This document shows, in pieces, positions 11,936-18,946 of a stretch of 64,000 bases of DNA. This DNA is from Ramlibacter monticola (GTDB taxonomy: Bacteria > Pseudomonadota > Gammaproteobacteria > Burkholderiales > Burkholderiaceae_C). The position numbers and the translations under genes were made by a program. Below the pieces are notes generated by a model. The model did no database searches. It saw only the letters and a list, made by a program, of their open reading frames with translations, and was not told where the DNA came from. The stretch's first letter is position 1; every line of letters starts with the position of its first letter. The stretch covers positions 930,001 to 994,000 of the forward strand of contig NZ_JAEQNE010000001.1 in assembly GCF_016722785.1 (NCBI RefSeq), given 5' to 3'.

Positions 11936-12751
11936 ATGGAGCTTCGCCAACAGGCCCTGCGGGCCCTGCGCGAGTCCGATCCGCGCGCCAAGGCCGCGCA
12001 GGCACGGGCGCTGCACGGCATGGCCGGGCAGTTGCCTCTCTCGCCTTCCGCACCGCCGCCACCGGCCGCCCTGCCCGGCCGGCCCGAGCGGCCGCGCCTC
12101 GTGCATCCCGCGCAGGTCCCGCGGCGCTCGCCCGGCACGCCCGAAGGCCTCGCGGCGCTGCTGCACGCGATCGCGCACATCGAGTTCAACGCCATCAACC
12201 TCGCGCTCGACGCCGTGTGGCGATTCGAAGGCATGCCGGAGGCCTTCCACCACGACTGGCTGCGGGTCGCGGCGGAAGAAGCCTTTCACTTCACGCTGCT
12301 GGCGGACCATCTCGCCACGATGGGCCACGCCTACGGCGACTTCGATGCGCACGACGGCCTGTGGGCCATGTGCGAGAAGACGAAGGAGGACGTCGTCGCC
12401 CGCATGGCCCTGGTGCCGCGCACGCTGGAGGCGCGCGGGCTGGACGCCACCCCGCAGATCCAGCGCAAGCTGCGCCAGGTGGGCACCGCGGCGGCGCTGC
12501 GCGCGGTGGAGATCCTGGACGTGATCCTGCGCGACGAGGTCGGCCACGTGGCGATCGGCAACCATTGGTACCGTCATCTCTGCGAACGCGAGGGGCTGGA
12601 TCCGGTGGCGCACTACGGCGCACTGGTGGAGCGCTACGCGGCGCCGCGGCTGCATCCACCCTTCAACTTCGACGCGCGGCGCCGGGCCGGTTTCTCGGAG
12701 GCGGAACTCGCCTACCTGGCCGGCTCGCCCGACCTGTCGTCGCGGCCCTGA
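11936..12751 (+). CDS. Ferritin-like DUF455 protein
   Basis: This 271-residue protein matches the DUF455 family of ferritin-like di-iron helical proteins. Likely metal ligands are the glutamates and histidines in LLHAIAHIEFNAINLALDA, EEAFHFTLLADHLATMGHAYGD and ILRDEVGHVAIGNHWY, which form the two ExxH-type repeats of the four-helix bundle. The N-terminal 60 residues are Pro/Ala-rich. Function is unknown; a relative is linked to tRNA hydroxylation-like chemistry, but I would not transfer that. The start at 11936 follows a GTAGGG ribosome site and leaves 36 bases to the divergent carbonic-anhydrase-like gene. Confidence 0.88.
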   Translation: MELRQQALRALRESDPRAKAAQARALHGMAGQLPLSPSAPPPPAALPGRPERPRLVHPAQVPRRSPGTPEGLAALLHAIAHIEFNAINLALDAVWRFEGMPEAFHHDWLRVAAEEAFHFTLLADHLATMGHAYGDFDAHDGLWAMCEKTKEDVVARMALVPRTLEARGLDATPQIQRKLRQVGTAAALRAVEILDVILRDEVGHVAIGNHWYRHLCEREGLDPVAHYGALVERYAAPRLHPPFNFDARRRAGFSEAELAYLAGSPDLSSRP

Positions 12752-12821
12752 GCCGCTTTACGCAGCGGGCCGCGCCCTCCGGGAGGTCGCCGCGCGTAGC
12801 GCGGCAATCCAGGCGCCGGCT

Positions 12822-13091
12822 TCAGCGCTTGGGCGGCGGACGGCGCGCGCCGGGTGCCGCCGCCCTGCGTTCGGGCAGGTGGCGGAACATGATCCGGCCC
12901 TTGGTCAGGTCGTAGGGCGAGAGTTCCAGCGTCACGTCGTCGCCCGCGATCACGCGGATGCGGTGCTTGCGCATCTTGCCGCCGCTGTACGCGACGAGTT
13001 CGTGGCCGTTGTCCAGCTTCACCCGGAATCGCGAGTCGGGCAGCACTTCGGCGACGCGGCCGCGCATTTCGATCAACTCCTCTTTGGCCAT
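12822..13091 (-). CDS. infA: Translation initiation factor IF-1, second long-form copy
   Basis: This 89-residue OB-fold protein starts [24 protein letters not shown] and contains the [21 protein letters not shown] and [18 protein letters not shown] segments of IF-1. IF-1 binds the ribosomal A site during initiation. Ordinary IF-1 ends near residue 72. This one has a 17-residue basic Pro/Ala tail ([14 protein letters not shown]). It stands alone, not in a ribosomal-protein operon, so it is probably the paralogue that many Burkholderiales carry beside the canonical gene. It is preceded by a 200-base structured leader and is convergent with DUF455. Confidence 0.92.
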   Translation of the reverse strand: MAKEELIEMRGRVAEVLPDSRFRVKLDNGHELVAYSGGKMRKHRIRVIAGDDVTLELSPYDLTKGRIMFRHLPERRAAAPGARRPPPKR

Positions 13092-13290
13092 GGGAAATTC
13101 CTTTTCGGGGCACGGCCCGGCCACGGCCGGACAGGCGGGGACCCACGTCGGGACCGCGCCGGCGGCGCGCGACATGGGGAGTGGAAAGCCACCCCGGTGC
13201 GGGGCGGAAGGGACAGAACCTGGAGGAGCGAGCCTCGCGAAGGACGGGTTCTGCCGGGAGGAGAGCCGCGGTTGAAGCGGAAGAACGCCC
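13092..13290 (-). promoter_or_regulatory. Long structured leader of infA
   Basis: About 200 bases lie upstream of infA without a credible gene. On the minus strand they can form several hairpins: a 7-bp stem from 13214-13220 with 13247-13253 that encloses an inner hairpin around 13228-13238, and CCCCGCACCGGGG nearer the start codon. A ribosome site AAGGAA lies just before the ATG. Such a leader could be a cold-shock or autoregulatory element, but no known RNA family is recognised and the true transcript start is not known. Confidence 0.3.
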
Positions 13291-13364
13291 ATTGTAGGGC
13301 CTGGGGCCTGCGCCGTGGCGCAGCCGCCTCGCTTTTGGGGCTCTCGGCCTACAAGGGCTTGCCC

Positions 13365-14138
13365 TCAACGCGGCGCAGCGGCCGTGCCGCGGCTCCTGGG
13401 CGCGTCCGGCGCGGAGTCGCCCTCGGTGAGGGTCATCAGGATGTCGGCGTACCAGGCGCAGTTCAGGCCCAGCGTCTCGTCGCGGGCCAGGTCGCGCCCG
13501 CCCATGTCCATGCGGGCTGCGTGCACCCCCAGCAGGCGCCACGGCATCGCCGGATCGCCGCCCTTCCAGCGCATCACCACGGGTGCGCCGCTCGAGCCTC
13601 GGTGCATGCGCCCGTCCGTGAGGAAGTAGCCCTCCCCCTGGAACCGGACGCCGAAGGAAGAGGAAATGATGGCGTGCCGCACCACGGGCAGGTGGTGTCG
13701 CGTGTCGTAGAAGCCCAACGGAAAACCGACCACCAGCAGCGGGGCGCCCACCTCCACCTCCGTGGCGGTGGGCTGCAGGTGGCGCGGCTCGAAGGCCCGG
13801 AGCACGACATGCTCCGGGAGGTGCTGTCGCTCCAGTTCCAGCACGGCGACGTCGACCTCGCCGGCGGAGTCGGTGCCCTGCCGCCAGACTGCGAGCCCGT
13901 CGCGGTAGAGCGGCACCGAGAACAGGACCCAGCGCGTGAGGTCGCGGGCATCCACGTGCAGCACGAACTCGGCGCGATCCGGGAAATGCCCGCTCGGCGC
14001 GTCGTGCAGGACGTGGCGGCTGGTGACCGCGAACAGCCGCTCGCCGCGGGCGAAGAAGAAGCTGGTCGCGGCCGTGAGCAGCTGCCGGCCGCGGAAGGTC
14101 GACACCCGCGTGGTGCTCAGGAGCAGCGGTTCGGTCAC
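13365..14138 (-). CDS. Trypsin-like serine protease domain protein, probably cytoplasmic
   Basis: This 257-residue protein carries a chymotrypsin-fold catalytic triad in the right order and spacing: H42 in TSRHVLHD, D96 in GEVDVAVLEL, and S183 in RGSSGAPVV. A VVGFPLGFYD motif sits where HtrA-like proteases have VxAxGxP. There is no signal peptide, transmembrane segment or PDZ domain, which is unusual for this fold in bacteria. Substrate is unknown. Its start overlaps the stop of the 71-residue upstream gene by four bases, so the two are translationally coupled. The C-terminus (about 25 residues) is a Ser/Ala/Pro tail. Confidence 0.85.
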   Translation of the reverse strand: MTEPLLLSTTRVSTFRGRQLLTAATSFFFARGERLFAVTSRHVLHDAPSGHFPDRAEFVLHVDARDLTRWVLFSVPLYRDGLAVWRQGTDSAGEVDVAVLELERQHLPEHVVLRAFEPRHLQPTATEVEVGAPLLVVGFPLGFYDTRHHLPVVRHAIISSSFGVRFQGEGYFLTDGRMHRGSSGAPVVMRWKGGDPAMPWRLLGVHAARMDMGGRDLARDETLGLNCAWYADILMTLTEGDSAPDAPRSRGTAAAPR

Positions 14139-14350
14139 CGGGCGGCGGCGGCCGCGTTCGACGGGCCCTGTCCCGGCTCGCCCTGGCCGTCCGAGTTCTC
14201 GAAGGTGCCCGCTCCGCGCGAGCCGCTGCGATGGCCGCCGCCGGACGTCTGCCGCGCCCGGGTTTCGGTCGGCCGCGCTTCTTCACCGCTGACCTCGTGC
14301 GGATTCCGGTCTCCCTTGACCGGCACCGGCGGTGTGCTTTTTTCGTTCAT
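14135..14350 (-). CDS. Small hydrophilic protein coupled to the trypsin-like protease
   Basis: This 71-residue protein begins MNEKSTPPVPVKGDRNPHE and is rich in Gly, Ser, Arg and Pro, so it is probably disordered. The start at 14350 is supported by a strong ribosome site (GGGAGGAAC about 4 bases upstream). A longer frame extends to 14647 but has no such site and reads antisense into the next gene. Its last four bases overlap the protease start, which suggests one translational unit. It may be a substrate, inhibitor or adaptor of the protease. That is speculation from context; no family is recognised. Confidence 0.6.
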   Translation of the reverse strand: MNEKSTPPVPVKGDRNPHEVSGEEARPTETRARQTSGGGHRSGSRGAGTFENSDGQGEPGQGPSNAAAAAR

Positions 14351-14639
14351 GGGTTCCTCCCCCGACAAGCTGACTCTCCCCTTATGTGCCTGAGCCGGCC
14401 CGCAGGGTGTAGGACGCCAGCCCGTTCGCGGATGCGCCGTCGCGTGCGCTCCCACCCGGCGGCGCGATGGGACGCCTTGGGCGCGCGGTGTATCATGAGC
14501 TGGCCTGACGTCGTCAAGGCCTCGTTCTCCGATCTCTCTTCCCTCTCCCTTCGCGGGGGTCGTTGGCGATTTCCAGCGACGACCTTGTTGGCGTCCCGCA
14601 CCGTGCGGCGCGTGCCCGCGGTAACTACAGGGAGACGCC

Positions 14640-14813
14640 ATGCCCAAACCGAATTACTCCTTCGCCAAGCGACAGCGCGAGCTGGAGAAGAAGAGCAAGA
14701 AGGCCGAGAAGGTCCGCAAGAAGGCGGCCGGACCCGCGCCCGAGACCGAGCCCGAGACCGAGACCTCCACGGTGCAGCCGCCGGAGCAGCCGGAGGCCCC
14801 GCCGCCGACCTGA
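14640..14813 (+). CDS. Very small basic conserved protein (57 residues)
   Basis: The reading frame starts ATG at 14640, behind an AGGGAGA ribosome site 6 bases upstream, and encodes 57 residues. The sequence begins MPKPNYSFAKRQRELEKKSKK, a strongly charged helix (about residues 8-30), and ends in a Pro/Glu/Thr-rich acidic tail. I recognise this N-terminal pattern as recurring in Burkholderiales small proteins of unknown function, but cannot name a family. The helix could bind RNA or ribosomes. The 289 bases between 14351 and 14639 hold only upstream leader sequence for this gene and its divergent neighbour. Confidence 0.7.
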   Translation: MPKPNYSFAKRQRELEKKSKKAEKVRKKAAGPAPETEPETETSTVQPPEQPEAPPPT

Positions 14814-14954
14814 ATTTTTACCTGCCCGGCAGGGGGCCCAGCGCCACCCGACGGGCGTACAGTGTGTGCATCCGGAAGCGCCGCCCCAGAAGTGCCCTTC
14901 GACGACGCCCGCATCTCTCGCAGTTCCATCGCACCGGCACGTGAGGAGAATATC

Positions 14955-15005
14955 GTGCCTGCACCTCTCATCCACCGAGCGCCCGCGCGATGGGATCCCA
15001 CGTGA
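14955..15005 (+). CDS. Possible 16-residue leader peptide upstream of the zinc-ribbon-like gene
   Basis: A GTG at 14955 stands 6 bases after a near-perfect ribosome site (GAGGAGAA). It opens a frame of 16 residues that ends at the TGA at 15003-15005. That stop overlaps the GTG start of the next gene in a GTGA arrangement. This could be a coupling or leader peptide, or simply the ribosome entry site for the downstream gene. Evidence is spacing only. Confidence 0.3.
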   Translation: MPAPLIHRAPARWDPT

Positions 15006-15199
15006 AAGACGCAGACGTCAAGACCACGCTGCGGCCCGGGGGCCTGCGCTACGCCTCGAAGGTCGGAGGCACGGACTTCCCCGGCGCATTCGGCGCCACC
15101 ATGAGCTGCTTCCTGTGCAGCAAGCACGTGTCGCGTTCGAGCCTGGTGTCCTTCCTGGTGGCGGGACGCCGCCAGTACCGCTGCCGCAACGGCTGCTGA
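15002..15199 (+). CDS. Small Cys-rich zinc-ribbon-like protein
   Basis: This 65-residue protein (from the GTG at 15002) carries four cysteines in two pairs, SCFLC and YRCRNGC at the extreme C-terminus, in a layout that could hold one zinc ion. The middle is GGTDFPGAFGATM followed by a basic turn. An in-frame ATG at 14990 would add four residues but lacks a ribosome site. The GTG overlaps the stop of a small leader frame that has a strong site. It is cytoplasmic and of unknown function, next to other small genes near a cold-shock protein. Confidence 0.65.
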   Translation: MKDADVKTTLRPGGLRYASKVGGTDFPGAFGATMSCFLCSKHVSRSSLVSFLVAGRRQYRCRNGC

Positions 15200-15242
15200 G
15201 GCCACCGGGTGGTGGCGTTCTCGGCCTACGGCCCTCCTGCTG

Positions 15243-15542
15243 TCAGTTCAGGGGCGCCCACCGGGGCCCGTGGGAATCGCCGATCCAGCGCATTCCCTCC
15301 GCATGGGCGTAGGCCGCCGCTTCCTTCGCGCAGCGGAACAGCCGCGTCAAGCGCAGGACGCGATCCGTCGTGCCGGAACCGGAGCCGGAGCGGATCGAGA
15401 CGGAACTCGCGAACCAGCCGTTCTCCAGGATCTTGATCAGCGGAGACACGAGGTACTTGCCGACCTTCAGCGGGCCGGCGGGAGATCCGTCGGGGATGAC
15501 GGCAGGGTGGAAAGCGGCCCGTGGGCCGTTCAGGGATTTCAT
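15243..15542 (-). CDS. Hypothetical protein of 99 residues
   Basis: The frame starts MKSLNGPRAAFHP at 15542, behind a GCGGAG ribosome site, and ends at 15243. The chain has no signal peptide or clear membrane helix. Features are PDGSPAGPLKVGKYLVSPLIKI, then a small strand-rich middle and a C-terminal WIGDSHGPRW. It looks like a compact domain found next to cold-shock genes in related bacteria, but I cannot name a family. It lies 161 bases downstream of the cold-shock gene on the same strand and may be co-transcribed. Confidence 0.6.
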   Translation of the reverse strand: MKSLNGPRAAFHPAVIPDGSPAGPLKVGKYLVSPLIKILENGWFASSVSIRSGSGSGTTDRVLRLTRLFRCAKEAAAYAHAEGMRWIGDSHGPRWAPLN

Positions 15543-15703
15543 GGCAACTCCGCAGGTGCTGGAAAAGGCCTGTGGAGCGGCATGGCATGCTGCTTCTCGC
15601 CGGCGCATGCACCCATGCGCGGGCCAGGAACGGACGAGGGTTCGTCCAGGCGGTTCGGGCCGCCGGAGAAGGCCGCGGGGACCTTCGGGTTGCGCCGCCG
15701 ACC

Positions 15704-15922
15704 TCAGGCGAGCGGCCGGATGTTGGAAGCCTGGGGACCCTTGGCGCCCTGCGTCACGTCGAACTGCACGCGTGCGTTCTCGGCGAGGGTCTTGAAGCCG
15801 TCGGCGCCCTGGATTTCGCGGAAATGCGCGAACAGGTCCTTGCCGCCGTTGTCCGGGGCGATGAAGCCGTAGCCCTTGCTTTCGTTGAACCACTTCACGG
15901 TTCCGGTCTGGCTGGTCGTCAT
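15704..15922 (-). CDS. Cold-shock domain protein (CspA family)
   Basis: This single cold-shock domain of 72 residues starts [24 protein letters not shown]1 (KGYGFI) is intact. RNP2 reads DLFAHF where the family usually has D(I/V)FVHF, a mild deviation that keeps both aromatic residues. It should bind single-stranded RNA and DNA and melt RNA structure. The start at 15922 follows a GAAAGAGATTG leader. The longer upstream frame is not needed. The 351 bases from 15923 to 16308 include this gene's upstream region and the gap to the next gene; no other feature is seen there. Confidence 0.95.
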   Translation of the reverse strand: MTTSQTGTVKWFNESKGYGFIAPDNGGKDLFAHFREIQGADGFKTLAENARVQFDVTQGAKGPQASNIRPLA

Positions 15923-16308
15923 GTCAATCTCTTTCGATGAAAAGTTTCCCGGGCAGCGCTGCGCCGCGCGGAGCGAACGCCAAGAAACCATCGGTGGGAG
16001 ATTCGACTACGTCTCGCCGCGAGAGCGGGAGCAGGGGAAGAGAAACCTAGAGATGCGGACTCTTGTGGAACGTCAGCCCGCCGATGGTACCTCATTCCGG
16101 GCTGCCGTGGTTGCGGCGCTCCGATCCGGTCGTGCAGTCCCCCGCGCCGGGCTGCATTCGTCCCTCGACGGGGACCCCGAGGCCCGTGGCGCACGTCACG
16201 CCCGCGCGGGCCCGCTGACCAGCGGCGCCCTGCGCGTCCCGGACGGTCGCACCGGCCGCGCCGCGGCTGCTTAGCATGGCCCGCAAAGCGGGACGGAGAA
16301 GAAGAGTC

Positions 16309-17133
16309 ATGCGACAACACGCAGGCGCCGGGGCAGGCGGCGCCGTGGTCATGCTGGTGGCGGCAGCCCTGCTCGCCGCACCGGGCGATGCCGGGGCCAG
16401 GGGGGGCCGCCGCGGCGGCAGCAGCATCGCCAAGGCCAGCGCCAGGGCCGAGACGGACCGCGCGGCCCACGGCGGCGGCACGCACGTGACGCTGAGGCGC
16501 GGCACCTCTTCGTCCAGCGAAGAGTCCGAGCCGCAAGGCGGCGAGCAGGCCGGCCGCGTGCGCGCCGTGCTGCCCGCAATCGCCGGCGCCGCCGATGCCG
16601 ATCCGCAGGAGCTGGCACGCCGGGCCGCCGCCCTGGCCAGCTACGAGAAGCACACGGCCGAACACGCCGCCCGCAAGGCCGAAGCCCAACGCGCCGAAGC
16701 CGATCGCGCCGAGGCGCAGCGCGGGGCCGCGGAGAAGCTGGACGCGCAGCTCGCCAGCCAGCGGGTCGCCGCGGAGCGGGACGAAGCGGCGCGCCAGACC
16801 GCCGAACTGGAGAAGAGGAAGCGCGAACGCTCGGTGCAGGACACCGAGGTGGAGCAGGTCCTGGAGCGGGCCCGCAACGACCACCCCGTGCTGCGCACGC
16901 CGGAAGGCGAGCCGATCCTGCGCGCGATCATCGACCGGCAGAAGGTGCTGCAGGCGCGCGGCATGTATCCCAGCGTCGCGATGGTCGAAGCGGTGGCGGA
17001 CCACACCAGCAGCCTGCGGGCGCGGGCGCGCGCGGAAACGAAGCCCGAGCCGCCGGCGGCAGCGGCCGACTATTCCAGGACCTATGGCAACTGCCGCTGG
17101 GTGACGCCCTACGAGTGGGGCTGCAGCAAATAG
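16309..17133 (+). CDS. Exported coiled-coil protein with C-terminal cysteine loop, unknown function
   Basis: This 274-residue protein has a hydrophobic N-terminal signal (about residues 7-28, ending near DAGA) and a low-complexity Gly/Ser/Arg stretch. A long Ala/Glu/Lys/Arg coiled coil follows (about 95-185, with QRAEADRAEAQ-type heptads), then a small globular tail. The tail ends YSRTYGNCRWVTPYEWGCSK, whose two cysteines are spaced for a disulfide. The start at 16309 is chosen because it follows GGAGAAGAAG; the ATG at 16276 has no site. It is probably periplasmic, possibly spanning to the cell wall. No family is recognised. Confidence 0.6.
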   Translation: MRQHAGAGAGGAVVMLVAAALLAAPGDAGARGGRRGGSSIAKASARAETDRAAHGGGTHVTLRRGTSSSSEESEPQGGEQAGRVRAVLPAIAGAADADPQELARRAAALASYEKHTAEHAARKAEAQRAEADRAEAQRGAAEKLDAQLASQRVAAERDEAARQTAELEKRKRERSVQDTEVEQVLERARNDHPVLRTPEGEPILRAIIDRQKVLQARGMYPSVAMVEAVADHTSSLRARARAETKPEPPAAAADYSRTYGNCRWVTPYEWGCSK

Positions 17134-17209
17134 CCGGGTGCGCCGCGCTCGCAGACTGATCCAGCTCATCGTCTGGGGGCCGGCCCGTTCCTAGAATGGG
17201 GCGGCCCCG

Positions 17210-18946
17210 ATGGACCATCCCGCCGCCCTGCCCTTTCTCCGCGAGACCCTGCTGTTCCTCGCGCTGGTGGGCATCCTGATCCCCCTGCTGCAGCGCTTCC
17301 GCATCAACCAGGTGGTCGGGTTCCTGGTGGTCGGTGTGATCGCCGGCCCCTACGGCAGCGGCAGCCTCGCCGCGGAATACCCCGTCCTGTCGTGGCTCAC
17401 CTTTCCGCGCCAGCAGGGCGTGCAGGTGCTGGGGGACCTGGGCGTGATCTTTCTGATGTTCCTGATCGGCCTGGAGCTGTCGATCCAGCGCGTATGGGAG
17501 CTGCGCCGCTGGGTGTTCGGCGCCGGCGCGGGGCAGGTGCTCCTGAGCGGCATGGTGATCGGCGGGCTGGCCTGGGGCTTCGGCAACCGGCCCGGCGTGG
17601 CGCTCGTGCTGGGGCTGGTGCTGTCGCTGTCGTCCACCGCGGTCGTGATGCAGCTGCTGGTGGAATCGCGCGCGCTCGCCACGCCGGTCGGCCAGGCCAG
17701 CTTCTCGGTGCTGATGTTCCAGGACGTCGCCGTGGTGCCGCTACTGATCCTGGTGGAGCTGGTGGGCAAGGATTCGGGCAGTGGCCTGTTCCAGAAGCTC
17801 GGTTTCCAGATGCTCGCGTCGCTGCTGATCGTGGCGCTGATCCTGGTGCTGGGGCCGCGCCTGGTGCGGGTCCTGTTCCGGACCCTCGCGCGGCGGCGCC
17901 AGCCGGAGGTGTTCACGGCCCTGTGCCTGCTGGTGGTCCTGAGCATCGGCGGCGCGACGGCCGCCGCCGGCCTGTCGATGGCGCTGGGCGCCTTCCTCGC
18001 CGGCCTCCTGCTGGCGGAGACCGAGTACCGGCACGAGGTCGAGATCACCGTCGAACCGTTCAAGGGCCTGCTCATGGGCCTGTTCTTCATGACCGTGGGC
18101 ATGGAGATCGACCCGCGCGAGGTGCTGCGCGAACCGGGGTGGATCACGGTCTCGGTGGTCGGCCTGCTCGCGATCAAGGCGATCATCGCGGCCGGCGTGC
18201 TGCGCGCCTCCGGCCTGCGGTGGGGGCAGGCGATCGAGGCCGGCCTGCTGCTCGGGCAGGGCGGCGAGTTCGCCTTCATCATCATCGGCGCCGGCGTGGC
18301 GGCCGGCGCGCTGACGCACCCGATCGGGCAGTTCATGTTCCTGGTGGTCAGCCTGAGCCTGCTGGTCACGCCGGTGGTCGCGCGGCTGGCGCACCGCCTC
18401 GGGCGCTGGATCGACGCCGACACGGTGCAGCAGCAGCGCGAAGTGCACGAGAGCCGCCTGCCGGGCGCCAGCGGCCACGTGGTCGTGATCGGCTTCGGCC
18501 GCGTGGGCCGCATGCTGGGCGAGGTGCTGGCGGCGCAGCAGGTGCCCTACATCGCGGTGGAACACGACGGCGACCGCGCGGCGCGGCTGCGCGAGCAGGG
18601 TTTCCCGGTCTACTTCGGCAACGCCGCGCGGGTGGAGCTGCTGCGCAAGCTGAAGCTGGACGAGGCCGCCAGCCTGGTCGTGACCATGGATTCGCCCTCC
18701 GCCGCCCGCCGCGTGGTGAAGGCCGCGCGCGAGCAGGCGCCTCAGCTGAAGATCTTCGCCCGCTCGCACGACGAGGCGCACGCCCGCGAGCTGGAAGCCG
18801 CCGGCGCGACCTGCGTGGTGCCCGAGATGCTGGAGGCGGGACTGCTGCTCACCTCGCACGCCCTGGAATCGCAAGGCCTCGGGGCCCCCGCGATCGAGAA
18901 CATCATCGCCGCGGAGCGGACCCGCCGCAGCGGCGCGCCAGCCTAG
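17210..18946 (+). CDS. CPA2-family monovalent cation/proton antiporter, Kef-type
   Basis: This 578-residue membrane transporter has about 12 hydrophobic segments (residues 8-395). A cytosolic TrkA-N/RCK domain follows (about 420-540), with the Rossmann motif VVVIGFGRVGRMLG. It fits the KefB/KefC group that exchanges K+ or Na+ for H+. LGLVLSLSSTAVVMQLL and the FQDVAVVPLL helix carry the conserved ion-site residues. No KefG or KefF ancillary subunit gene is next to it, so glutathione control is not implied. It is convergent with the kinase-phosphatase gene, whose stop overlaps by four bases. Confidence 0.92.
   Translation: MDHPAALPFLRETLLFLALVGILIPLLQRFRINQVVGFLVVGVIAGPYGSGSLAAEYPVLSWLTFPRQQGVQVLGDLGVIFLMFLIGLELSIQRVWELRRWVFGAGAGQVLLSGMVIGGLAWGFGNRPGVALVLGLVLSLSSTAVVMQLLVESRALATPVGQASFSVLMFQDVAVVPLLILVELVGKDSGSGLFQKLGFQMLASLLIVALILVLGPRLVRVLFRTLARRRQPEVFTALCLLVVLSIGGATAAAGLSMALGAFLAGLLLAETEYRHEVEITVEPFKGLLMGLFFMTVGMEIDPREVLREPGWITVSVVGLLAIKAIIAAGVLRASGLRWGQAIEAGLLLGQGGEFAFIIIGAGVAAGALTHPIGQFMFLVVSLSLLVTPVVARLAHRLGRWIDADTVQQQREVHESRLPGASGHVVVIGFGRVGRMLGEVLAAQQVPYIAVEHDGDRAARLREQGFPVYFGNAARVELLRKLKLDEAASLVVTMDSPSAARRVVKAAREQAPQLKIFARSHDEAHARELEAAGATCVVPEMLEAGLLLTSHALESQGLGAPAIENIIAAERTRRSGAPA

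Noticed and set aside
14351..14647. Extension of the 71-residue protease partner to 170 residues
   Set aside because: The extension reads antisense across the start of the 57-residue gene and has no ribosome site, while the start at 14350 has a strong one.
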